Assembly (NCBI GenBank): GCA_963576735.1
Contig: OY755170.1
Span: forward strand, 11,330,567 to 11,394,566
Direction: 5' to 3'
Source of the DNA: Bedellia somnulentella
Taxonomy: Eukaryota; Arthropoda; Insecta; Lepidoptera; Bedelliidae
Length of the DNA stretch: 64,000 nt
Numbering within the stretch: the stretch's first letter is position 1; the number at the start of each line of letters is the position of its first letter. The position numbers were made by a program, and so were the translations under genes. Below are positions 1-9,272 of this stretch, in pieces. The notes below the pieces were generated by a model that did not search any database, was not told the origin of the DNA, and saw nothing but the letters and a program-made list of their open reading frames with translations.

Positions 1-95
1 TATCAACTTCCAAATGTGGCTGAGGAGTTTTTAGCTTTGAAGCTTTTCCTACCCCTTGTTGGGATTTATGGCCGTCAATGAGTGAGTGGCCGTAT
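1..95 (+). repeat. SINE-like repeat, 3' half (copy 1)
   Basis: The tract matches the 3' half of the SINE-like repeat seen in full at 1573-1802 and 29031-29262: a 'TGGCTGAGGA' block, a 'CCCCTTGTTGGGATTTATGGCC' type block and a GTGAGTG-rich tail. The 5' half lies outside the window. No coding capacity. Confidence 0.7.
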
Positions 96-162
96 GTATG
101 GAGAAAGCTAAACATATATTTTTTGTTAACGTGGTGGAAAATAATAAAATGGTTAAATAATA

Positions 163-345
163 GAGGACCGAATTGCTGGACAGCTTGACTCTCATCTGCC
201 CCAAGAACATGCTGGATTCCATCCCGGCTTTTCTACTACAGATCACATCCAAACTCTAAACCAAATTATTGAGAAAAGTAACGAATTTAATAAGACCCTC
301 TATCTGGCTTTCGTTGACTATCCCAAGGCGTTTATGCATGCGTCC
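163..345 (+). pseudogene. RTE-type LINE reverse transcriptase fragment
   Basis: Translation on the plus strand gives about 60 residues of a reverse transcriptase palm/finger region: a QEHAGFHPG-STTDHIQTLNQ block, then LAFVDYPKAF, which is the A-motif of RTE-class LINEs (usually F/V-D-Y-x-KAF). The frame ends soon after KAF. It is a short orphan fragment with no endonuclease or 3' end nearby, truncated on both sides. The RTE assignment is from motif recognition. Confidence 0.75.
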
Positions 346-787
346 ATAAGCATTCTGTAAAGTATATACAGTAAAACCCGCTTAAGACGATTTCCCAGGG
401 ACCCCACCAAAAACGCGTCTTAAGCGAGAAATCGTATTATGCGGGATAGGGAAAATAAAATGAACGTAGTACGTTTTTTTACATTCAATACATTATTTAA
501 AATAATCACTTATTTTGGTTCGACAGAAAGATTTAAATGCATTAGCAATTAAAGAATTTCAAAATAAAAGCAGTGCGTCTTTACTTCAAAGAAGCAACAT
601 AGCATTTTAAATCTAGCCGATAATGACTTAGATGCTTTCTTGCATATTATGGGGTCACTTATGGGCAGTTTTGAAGCTCGTGCTTGATGAAGCCATTCCA
701 CCAAAACTTTCTAATTTATCAAACTTTCCTACAATTTGCTTTTTACTCTGCACACCTCTCAATCTAAATCTTTCTTTACTTCCTTCT

Positions 788-938
788 CAATTCTTTAAAA
801 TGGTACGTAACGTATAAACAGGTAAGTGAAGCTCAGCAGCTAACTGAGTTTGATTCGTTGTTTGTGACTTTTTATCGAAAACTTTCAATATCTCAATTTT
901 TTTTGAAGTGACAATGGCTTTTGTTTAATTGTAGTCAT
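788..938 (-). pseudogene. CENP-B/Psq-type N-terminal DNA-binding domain remnant (Tigger-like transposase)
   Basis: From an ATG at 938 the minus strand reads MTTIKQKPLSLQKK, then after a one-base slip in an A-run near 897-904 it continues IEILKVFDKKSQTTNQTQLA, AELHLPVYTLRTILKN and a stop. This is the usual start of pogo/Tigger transposases (basic segment, two helices, turn, recognition helix ending T-I-L-K), which bind the element's ends. The downstream minus-strand frame is full of stops, so only the DNA-binding part is legible. Its position inside the CAGTA-ended inverted repeats supports the assignment. Confidence 0.75.
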
Positions 939-1429
939 ATTGTAACAAACAATGGAGAACACAAATGAATCAAATTATCTATACCAAATGCACTTGAATC
1001 TTGAGTATATACCATGTACATTGCAATAGTTTTTATTTCACGTATTGACATGCAGTATTTCCGATGCAGCGACCTCGAGAAGTTCAACCCCATTTTCATA
1101 TCTTCAGATTTCGCGCGCATTTTAATTTTACGTCACAACCCGTGAGCCGCCCGGTCATTGCCGCCGCGCAAAGTCGGTCCGGGGGTAACTGTGTGAACGT
1201 TTGAGTTTTGAGAGTTGAGTTGTTACAAAAACTTCCTGCCTGATAGCTGAAGTAAAAGCTAAAAACCACTTATTGAAATTGAGGAGAATTAATTTTACAG
1301 AGGATTATTGTTGTTGGTGATTGTTTTATATTTTATAGTACTATCTGCACAGAAAAGCACTAAATCGTTTCTTCACAACTGTAAAAAACGTGACTTAGCA
1401 AATTGGTCGCTTTTCTAGGAGAATATTAG

Positions 1430-1572
1430 ACGATGCGACTGGAGACCCATTCAACAACAACCTTTATTATTCAATCTTTTCCCAACTCAAGTTCCGAAAG
1501 TAGCTAACAAATTTCTAATGCTGAAGCATTGGCCACCCTTATTTCAGTTTTGTAGCCGTGATTATATTTGTG
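1430..1572 (+). repeat. SINE-like repeat, decayed 3' part (copy 2)
   Basis: Contains the internal 'CAACAACCTTTATT' block, a 'CCCAACTCAAGTTCCGAAAG' block and a TAGCCGTGATTATAT tail in the same order as copy 3, which follows directly head to tail. More diverged than copy 3. Confidence 0.6.
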
Positions 1573-1802
1573 TTGCTTAGAATAGCACTACCCCATTTTT
1601 TTCCGGTGGGTGTACGTAAAAGGCGACTAACGGTAATGGGGCTTTTATGGGATTTTTTGGGCGATGGCGATGACCCATCACCGGCAACCTTTATTTTATT
1701 ATATTTTCCTCACTCAACTTTCCAAAAGTGGTTGAGGAATTACTTATTCCTCAGCTCTGGCTACCCCTTCTAGGGATTTATAGCCCTGATTATATGTGTG
1801 TG
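1573..1802 (+). repeat. SINE-like repeat, near full length (copy 3)
   Basis: Starts with GCTTAGAATAGCACTACCCC, has the core GGTGGGTGTACGTAAAAGGC, the CCCATCACCGGCAACC block, a GGTTGAGGAATT block and a TGTGTGTG tail. The same order of blocks appears at 29031-29262 and inverted at 3190-3384. I do not see a convincing tRNA head, so its Pol III origin is unproven. Confidence 0.7.
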
Positions 1803-1890
1803 TGATTAAACTTTTATTTTTATATTTCAGTGGCTTTTGATAGTCTCCTATAATAGTTAAGAATAATAGACACATACAAAAACTTTGATA

Positions 1891-3187
1891 CGAGGGGCAT
1901 GCCAATAGAAGTTAGATACTCTTTTCTCATTTAATTGACACTGGCAAGCTATACACCATCTTATAGGCTGGTTTTTTATTGACATATTTGAATATAGAAC
2001 ACACTTCTTTTATTTTTTTATTTGAATGAGCATCATTTTTTCGAGAATCTGGCGGGAATTCACTTGCAACAATGGAGCTCAGTTGACGTGATTTTCGCGC
2101 TATGATTTATTATGACTTTGAAAAAGGTTTAAAGCCGCAAGAATGTTTTGAACTTTTGGCTTCTACTTTTGGTGAGTCTGCTTGTTCCCGAGCACCAGTA
2201 TTCAATTGGTTTGCTGAATTAAAAAGAGGACGGGGATGTCTCGAAGATGAAGCGAAGACACTTCGGCCGACAACCGCGGTCACGCAAGAAAACGTTCGTG
2301 CAGTCGAAAAAATTATTCGCGAAAACCGACGAATCACATATGTAGAGCTAGAGCGTGAAGTAGGAATAGGGTCAGCAGCAATGCAAACCATAATTCACGA
2401 CCACCTTTCTCTCCGTAAACGTTGTTCGAGATGGGTGCCGCACAAACTTAACGATGAGCAGAAAGACTGTCGGGTGGATTGGTGCCTATTCATGATAGAT
2501 AAATTCAACGGAGGCGAGAAAAAAAACGTATACGATATACTGACTGATGTGATGAAACATGGCTATATAACTATGATCCCGAATCAAAGCGACAGTCGAC
2601 TGTATAATGCTTTAAAGACGAGCCAACTCCAACGAAATGTCGCCGTGCACGAAGCACACAGAAACACATGGTCGCCTCGTTTTTCTGCAAAACGGGTCAT
2701 ATTGCTACTGTTGTGCTAGAGAATGAAAGAACGGTGAACTCCGAATGGTAAGTGACAGTTTGTGCTGCAACAGTAATATCAGCTTGGTGTGACAAGCGAC
2801 CGAAGTCAGGAATCCGGCACCTTCTCTGGCACCACGACAATGCGGCGCCGCACACTTCTGCCAGAACACTAGACTTTTTCAACTCGAAAAATGTGTCAAT
2901 TCTCCCTCACCCGCCATATTCCCCTGACTGATTTTTACTTGTTTCCAAAAATCAAAGAAAAACTAAAGGGGAAGAGGTTTGCAAGCAAAGAAGATGCGCT
3001 GGTTGCCTATAATTTCGAAATTTCTGAGGTATCTAAAGAAGAGTGGTCGCAGGTATTTTCCAATTGGTTCAGACGTATGGAAAAGTGTATACGTGCTCAG
3101 GGTGAATACTTTAAAAAGATCGATACTTGTAATAAAGAATAAATTTTATAATTTTTGAGTATCTAGTTTCTTTTGGCATGCCCCTCG
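1891..3187 (+). mobile_element. mariner element, full length but dead
   Basis: About 30-bp terminal inverted repeats beginning CGAGGGGCATGCCAA at 1891 and ending TTGGCATGCCCCTCG at 3187, each next to TA (1889-1890, 3188-3189). Length 1297 bp, normal for mariner. One broken transposase gene lies inside. The element sits between two oppositely oriented SINE copies within the pogo-like element. Confidence 0.93.
2102..3142 (+). pseudogene. mariner transposase, broken
   Basis: The DDD transposase that would cut and paste the surrounding mariner. The N-terminal helix-turn-helix half is open (start MIYYDFEKG, then NRRITYVELEREVGIG and SRWVPHKLNDEQK). The catalytic half is spread over other frames: DETWLYNYDP with the first Asp at 2551, HHDNAAPHT with the second Asp at 2835, and TDFYLFPK with the third Asp at 2930. 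The second-to-third spacing is close to D34D, allowing for a small deletion in the PYSPD segment. At least one frameshift near 2550, in-frame stops in the catalytic reading near 2612 and 2748, and the deletion near 2925 make it inactive. The C-terminal MEKCIRAQGEYFKKI block is intact. Confidence 0.92.
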
Positions 3188-3189
3188 TA

Positions 3190-3384
3190 CATACATATTC
3201 TCACGGCTATAAATCCCTAGACGGGGTAGCCAGAGCTAAGGAATTAGAAATTCCTCAGTTATTTAAATAAAGGTTGTTGGTGATGGGCCTCAAACCTCAT
3301 CACCCAAAAATCCCTTAAAAGCCCCAATACCGTTAGTCGCCTCTTACGTACACCCACCGGAAGAGGGGTAGTGCTATTCTATGC
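3190..3384 (-). repeat. SINE-like repeat, inverted (copy 4)
   Basis: Reverse-oriented copy of the same family: TCACGGCTATAAATCCCTAG first, GGTGATGGGCC block, then CGCCTCTTACGTACACCCAC and GTAGTGCTATTCTA. The mariner's right TA abuts its ACATACAT tail, so the mariner inserted at the edge of this copy. Confidence 0.7.
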
Positions 3385-3913
3385 CAACACTACACAGCAA
3401 GGAAAAAAATTTATCTAGTGTTTTAACTGCAGAGTTGAAACACTGAGGCACAATACTGTATTTATTTGCCATTTTGCATCACAAAACTATAAAAACTCCA
3501 TGCGTGCGCAAGCCTGAGCGGTGAATGGCGGGGCTGTGACGTCACATCGTCACTTTGCCCGCCCCAAACGCATTTAACTCCGTCGGCCAAAATGCGCACT
3601 TCGAACCTAAATTTTTCAGTCATTTTTCAAGTTATGAAAATAGTAAAAATACAGTTTTTCTCGTAATTTTTTGGATATTTTATTAAAAAAACGTCGTTCA
3701 GGTCCATTGATGCACTACTACAAAACAATCAAAGCGTACGCGCGACAAGTCAAGAGATGAGTATCGGGCAGGGGCGTATTAAACGGGAAGACGATCGTAT
3801 TAAGCGTTAAGAAATGTATGAAAATATGTTGCAAGTTGCAGGGACCGCCGTAAAGTGGCGTATTATGCGAGAAATCGTATTAAGCGTGATCGTATTAAGC
3901 GGGTTCTACTGTA

Positions 3914-4600
3914 TCTAAACAGTACAGCCAATATTAAATTATATACAACATGTCCTTCATTTCCAATGTTATTCCACACGAACGAGTGAATAACCTCTTA
4001 AAGCGTAGTATTTGCATGTAGGGTTAAAATTATGATTATCCTGGATAATCCATATATTATTAACCAGGGTCACTAATTATTCTTTGAAGAAAGAAACAAA
4101 AATCTTCAATTCCCATCCTCAGCCTAAGGATAACGAATGATTAGGCTGCATGGCTAAAAAATCTTTTGCCTTTCCATTTGACAAAAGAAGAAAAAAAAGC
4201 TAACGTTAACCTCTATTCGAAAACAACTATTTCTTTGGGTTTTGTTCATTATGAATGATTGGTCATTTTATTTTTGTTTGTTTTTCGAACCTGTATCGTC
4301 TGTGGTTTTTCTTTTTCGTTAAAAACAGTTAAAAAATCAGTAAGTTTGTGTTGCATTAGTATATTTTTAATTTGTTTTATCTTGAATGATTGGTTAAGCT
4401 GCGCACACGCCCAGCAGGAAGACTAGCATGGCTAGCTTAGTTATGGTAGGTGGGATATTGGGATAGAAAGTAATCTATTAAGTAAACTGGACCAGAAAGA
4501 GTTAGGGGAAGCGTCGGCCATTATATCAGGTGTTCAAAATATATTGACAGCAAGGAGATTAAATTGAAAAGTGAAATTTTTCGGTATGGGTATCGTGCAA
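3914..4600. other. AT-rich spacer, no gene seen
   Basis: Follows the right end of the pogo-like element. Both strands are stop-rich. I see only simple T-rich tracts and a short GCGCACACGCCCAGCAGG patch at about 4402. No inverted repeat or coding motif is legible. Confidence 0.5.
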
Positions 4601-4649
4601 TTCGTTGTTTTGTTGCTTCGGTCTCAAGTTATGGTACAAAATGCACAGC

Positions 4650-5470
4650 TTCCTACACGGGTATGAATAGGCATATGAAGTTGTGTTCTCCGTCAGTCCT
4701 AATTTGATTTATTTGATACCTCTTGGTATTTGGCCTGGCCATTTTGATTTAGAAGTTCTTTCTGAGAGAATCTGTAACCTTATTAGACTGCCTAAAAGGA
4801 TCTTCTGGCTGCATGGCTACATAAGTTTTGAAATTGTAGACATAAGGATATTTTACATCTACAATCATTATTATCTTGATGCCAAATTTGACCAGCTTAT
4901 TGAGCATGTACAACACAAAGCTGCAGTGTCCCTTGAAGCTACCAACTGTTCATCATTTGTAAGATTTTGACTTTGTGTGTAATAATTTCTACAATTTTTA
5001 ACCATTTGGTTTGTAATTTGGCAAATAGGCTAACAATCAGTCTGGGAATAATTCTGTCCATCTCTTACATTTTCAAAACAGAGGATGCAAAAGGAATAGA
5101 AACTTTTTCTCTGACATGTTAGTGTTAACCATTTCAATGCCACAACCTTTTGAATTATCTCATATAGAATGAATATTTCTGCGCCCTGAGCGGCCAGCGC
5201 CAATCATCAATGTAAAAAATAAGAATAAAAGATTGAAGGGTTCTTTTAGCATCTCATGCCAATCCTATAGGGCCTGGTGGGCGAGCAACATTGTTGTTGT
5301 GATATAGCTTTCTTGTTGTGCATGGTGGAAACCTACTCCATTTTGTACCATTTCAAGACTGATAAGTAGCCAATCTGGGCAAAGGAACATAATCTTCATC
5401 AGAATTTTGGTAGACATCTTCATCTGCAACTTCAGCCTCTTGTTCACTTTCTGGTACGTTTGGAGAATTC
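4650..5470 (-). pseudogene. piggyBac-like transposase remnant
   Basis: Read on the minus strand in shifting frames, the order of blocks is that of a piggyBac transposase. First an acidic N-terminal stretch (EQEAEVADEDVYQNSDEDY), then a short KWSRFPP block, then TMSEKKFLFLLHPLF, then a core block around FGIKIMIIVDVKYPYVYNF (the Asp here matches the second catalytic Asp) followed by YVAMQPEDPF. Large parts between these blocks are missing: about 0.8 kb remains of the usual 1.7 kb. Many stops and frameshifts. The open plus-strand reading at 4683-4970 is its antisense shadow. I could not identify the TTAA-flanked ends. Confidence 0.75.
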
Positions 5471-5743
5471 TCAGGTAGATATCTCAGCTCGGAAGGGTCT
5501 TCTTTTCTTCAGTTGTAGTTAAATGATCACTGTTTTGGTCATTTTCAATCAGCCAGCGTTGTATTTGGTCGTCGGATGCCAAATTACCTAAAAATGTAAT
5601 AAAAATAAGAAATTTAACCCAGAAGCCCAATCATATTTTGTTGGCTATAAAGCCCAATCATACGTAAGAACAATGTGTAGAAACAATCACTCTATTTTCT
5701 GTCTTTTTTTAGTTATGATCTATTTGAAGGGATTAGTTATCTA

Positions 5744-6679
5744 TCTATACTTATAATAAATCTGTAGAGAGGTCAATTCTGTACATGAAATATATTTTCA
5801 AAATAACCATCAGGTGGTGATTAGGGATCGATACTGATGCCAAAAATGCAATCAGTAAAATTTTTGTCTGTCTGTCGGTTTGTATGTTCCTTATGGAAAC
5901 AAAAACTACTCGACGGATTTTAACGAAACTTGGTACAATTATTCTTCATACACCTGCGCAGGTTTTTGTATGCTTTCCAGCAGAGTAGTAAAGGGGAATT
6001 TTGGGAAATTTTGGGAAAACGGGAGAAGTTACTCCATTTTTTAAGCTTCCGTCGCGTGTGCAGCCTCAATGGTTAAACTTACATAGAAATCATGTGTGAT
6101 GGAAATATTCTTCATAAAATTATCTAAAAAAAAATCCTCAACAGTTTATGTCTATCTTTTACGGTTCACTCACAATAACATGTGTAATTCCTGATAGCTT
6201 AGAAGTTCGGATAATTCTGATTATATTTGTTTACTCTTACGTTTGTAAACCTCTCACTCATCCCTTTAAAAAAGGTAACATTATTACCTATTCAATAAAA
6301 AAAGAATCATAGAAATCGGTAGACAAACACCGAAATTATACATAAAATAAGCCATCGCGCCCGTGATCAAAACCAAATCTTTACTAATTTTAGATGGCGC
6401 CAGTAGTTGCATCCTACATCACGTAATGATTTATTTTTTAGATTGTTATAAATACTTCCATAGCGTTTTATTCCAAAATTTGCTATTAAACGGAAATACT
6501 GAACCGTTCATCAAAGCGCATTTAAAATCACCAAACTACACTGTTTAGGGAGTGCTATAAATTTAATCAATTGAAAACATTGCGCTGAATTTCACAATGA
6601 TTGAGCAGTGACTGAAGAAAGAAACCTCAGATATTTAAAAAAACACCGCTACCCGTGCGAAGCTGGGACGATCCACTAG
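5744..6679. mobile_element. Helitron-like non-autonomous element (tentative)
   Basis: Begins TCTATACTTATAATAAATC at 5744 and ends with a GC-richer tail CTACCCGTGCGAAGCTGGGA followed by CCACTAG at 6679. The interior carries TTTTTGTCTGTCTGTCGG and CTACTCGACGGATTTTAACG, phrases I associate with lepidopteran Helitron-like repeats. A TC start, CTAG end and a short stem before the end are Helitron hallmarks. There is no Rep/helicase coding, no inverted repeat and no target duplication. Insertion between A and T cannot be confirmed without an empty site. Confidence 0.55.
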
Positions 6680-6820
6680 TTAAAATACAGTTTTCATTAA
6701 TAAATAAATTGCAATAATAGTACTTTTACTGAATCATAAAAAATATATCAACAAAAACATCAAAAATTTTTCTTTTTCTTATAATCAGAATATTTTTACA
6801 ATAATCATCTAGTTTTAGAC
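6680..6820. other. short AT-rich spacer
   Basis: Poly-A/T-rich tract with no coding frame or repeat visible, between the Helitron-like end and a piggyBac remnant. Confidence 0.4.
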
Positions 6821-7070
6821 TTGACGAATATCAATATTGTGTTCTTCACATATGGCCTTTTGGCATTTGCAACATTGTGCTTTGGTCATCCACCTTTTTT
6901 ATATGAACAAAATCCGCAATAGCGTCGTTTTTGTGGTTCTGGCTCATCTTTACTATTTTCTGGAGAAAAACTTGTTTCTGTAAGCTGGAAATTTTTATAT
7001 GATTCTGCTTATTAATTGACAAGTTCAAAAAAAATTGACAGGCCTTTTGGATCAGCAAAAGTGCCAAACA
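6820..7070 (-). pseudogene. piggyBac-type C-terminal cysteine-rich domain remnant
   Basis: Minus-strand frames give KRRYCGFCSYKK, then with a frameshift KAQCCKCQKAICEEHNID. The Cys/His spacing (CxxC, CxxC, CxxH) is that of the cross-brace zinc domain at the end of piggyBac-like transposases. The N-terminal parts that should precede it on the minus strand are not legible, so this is a tail fragment of a copy separate from the one at 4650-5470. Confidence 0.55.
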
Positions 7071-7235
7071 GGTGGGCCAACAGGTGGGGTATTCTCACAG
7101 AGGAGTTTTTTTTAAGATTTTTTATTTTTCTTATTTTTATTAGTTTTTTTAAGCCACTTTAAAAATGTATAAGAAAATAAGTTTTCTCGCATAGTTGGGC
7201 TCGCTTAATTAGCTTTAGATGGGGATGAAAATGGG

Positions 7236-7445
7236 GTGTAAAAGTATGGCTGTGACATTAGTCTACATGGCTGTGATATGATACTATGGTTGTGATAAAA
7301 TCCAATGCATGGCTGTGACATTAGTATTCATGGCTGTGACATGATACCATGGTTGTGAGAAAAGTTATGGTACGGATGTGGCATGTCTATATTTATTGCC
7401 AATACTTTAGAAGCGAGGTCGCGACATGCTGGACATGGCATACAC
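7236..7445. repeat. left subterminal motif cluster of transposon D
   Basis: Direct copies of ATGGCTGTGACA/ATGGTTGTGATA spaced about 20-30 bp apart (for example near 7248, 7269, 7287, 7310, 7331, 7351), ending with diverged copies GGATGTGGCATG and GGTCGCGACATG. Probably transposase-binding repeats. A matching cluster sits at 11540-11650. Confidence 0.7.
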
Positions 7446-8152
7446 AAAACGTTAAAATAATATCAAATGAAATATTTAAATACTCAAGAATTAAACTTTA
7501 ATCAGTCTCAAAAAGTATTAACATTTGTCTCATTATTAACAAACATCTAACTTGTTAAAATATTTTCTTCCTTTGGCTAAATTTCAACAACAATCTTATA
7601 TAATTATGACATAGAAAAATTTGAGATTAAATGTTTGATCAGTCTTAAAAAGTAGTAACGATCGTCACAAACATGCAAATAATACAATGACAACAAACAT
7701 TATGAATATAAAATAAAACTATCTTCCTTTTAGTAAATTTTAACGAAAATCTTATACGAGTATAGTAACTCTTAATTTTTTTTGGCAAAAATATCAACAA
7801 CATCTAAAATGAAAAAAATACTGCTCTATCAGTAAACTTCACCAATCATCTTATAAAAAATGCAGCCTTCGAAAGATTTAAAATAATTATTTATTGATAT
7901 CTTAAATCAAATATAGAGAAAATACTATTTATGTCTTCATAGCTAGAAATAAACTTTTATAACCTATAAAATAAAGTAACAAACTTTTCCAATCACATTT
8001 TCGAGTAGTCAAAGCATAGTGAATCAAATTTAAAAATGAGTTCACCACTGCTTGGAGTAGGCTCTGGTATTATAGAAACAATACTTTCGTCATTAAGGAA
8101 GACCATATCATCTGGCTCTTTCCATGTGAAAATTGTTGTACCATTTATAACG

Positions 8153-9272
8153 TTATGATACTTCTTCCGCGTAAATTTTACAAGGTAAGGTTCTTCTTAG
8201 GTAGGATTTTGGAAGCCTGTTTCCAACACGAGTAAGTAGATTCTGATAGGCATGCAGATCGTCTGACAAAGTAGCCGCTGTGTAATTGTCCGGCCATATG
8301 TCGTCTGCGTTTCTCAATAGCCACCCGTCCGGCCCTTGCTCCTCCCACAGAGCTCCAGGAATTGGGTTCAGCTCTCTGAACCTATTTCTTTCCGCTGCAG
8401 GGTTCTGCGCGTTGGCTAGGTATAGAACCGTCGCTCTGGCCGTCGTTGGCATGAAATACACTGCCATTTCTTCACCTGTGCTGGGTAACTCCGGCTTTGG
8501 TAGCGAGTGAAACACCACGTTGCTTTCTACTTTACTAATAGTATGAATGATATTACTGGTAGCTATAGGCACCTGTAACGTGGATGCGAGCACCTGCCGA
8601 ACTTCTTTGTTCATTAGAAACGAATCGTTTAAGGGAAATGAGAGCATTTCGCCCTGTGCTTGGTTGGCTAAGAAGATCTTGTACGTGACGAGGAACATGT
8701 TGACGCGATAAAATTGGTAAATTGAGCAAATGGCTTCGATGGCCTCGAGGTCCCAAGTCGTTGCCATGCGGCTGTACTCAATGGAAGAGGCGAATCCAAC
8801 GCCACGTGTGGCCACGGTCATGGGAATGGCTCGCGGCTGGGCGGTTAATTCCATCGCCTTGAGGCTCTCTTCTACTGCTTGCATTTCGTCGTCGTTGAGA
8901 AAGTTTTTCTCAATTTCGCGTCGTTTAGTCTCGTACTGCATTTTGTTCATTCTTTTCCTAAATTCTTCGACTGATGATTCCTTCAACACAAGTGTATTCA
9001 GACTCTTATTTCTACTTCCTTTCCCTTGTCGTTTCGTCTTCCTTTCTCCTGATAGCGCGACCTCGGACTTCTCCGGGTCAGGTACATTCTGGACATTTTC
9101 GTTCCAAGTTGAACGGAGTATCACTAATTTTTGTGATAATGAACAAAGATAACCAGAATGTACCTGACCCGGAGAAGTCCGAGGTCGCGCTATCAGGAGA
9201 AAGGAAGACGAAACGACAAGGGAAAGGAAGTAGAAATAAGAGTCTGAATACACTTGTGTTGAAGGAATCATC
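8153..9272 (-). pseudogene. capsid-like viral relic 1 (endogenous viral element, tentative)
   Basis: One long open frame on the minus strand (about 300 residues beyond the hairpin) that fits no transposon domain I know. It has a charged N-terminal linker, then a folded-looking region with ATRGVGFASSIEYSRM, an aromatic-rich helix-like stretch, PIPGALWEEQGPDGWLL, and a stop at 8153. The overall look is that of a coat protein of a small RNA virus, possibly partiti- or toti-like, but the family is not proven. It interrupts the transposase of element D, and the transposase reading resumes beyond it. The frame stays open through a 120-bp inverted repeat at its 5' end. A GC content higher than the AT-rich surroundings supports a different origin. 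Confidence 0.45.
8973..9272. repeat. 120-bp inverted repeat with 60-bp spacer (foldback)
   Basis: Arms 8973-9092 and 9153-9272 are reverse complements (position sum 18245 throughout), with a spacer at 9093-9152. Both strands stay open across the arms and encode the same residues: PDPEKSEVALSGERKTKRQG appears on the minus strand from the left arm and on the plus strand from the right arm. The plus-strand arm also has an upstream ATG (MNKDNQNVPDPEKSEV) that looks like the original protein start. The structure is that of a copy-back joining the N-terminal end of the viral relic to its own complement. Confidence 0.9.

Larger units (their letters stand above)
369..3911. mobile_element. pogo/Tigger-like DNA transposon, hollowed by nested insertions
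   Basis: The ends are near-perfect inverted repeats: CAGTAAAACCCGCTTAAGAC at 369 and its complement, ending TTCTACTG, at 3911. Each is flanked by TA (367-368 and 3912-3913), the Tc1/mariner/pogo target duplication. A second inner block with GAAATCGTATTATGCG also recurs in inverted form near 3860-3890. Inside are a CENP-B/Psq-type helix-turn-helix remnant on the minus strand (about 788-938), three SINE copies and a complete dead mariner. Without the nested parts the element is roughly 1.7 kb, so most of its DDE domain is gone. Superfamily is inferred from the TA duplication plus the helix-turn-helix. Confidence 0.8.

Noticed and set aside
367..372. Treating the CAGTA end at 369 as a solo MITE end
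   Set aside because: A matching inverted end with TA lies at 3911-3913 and an inner repeat block pairs as well.
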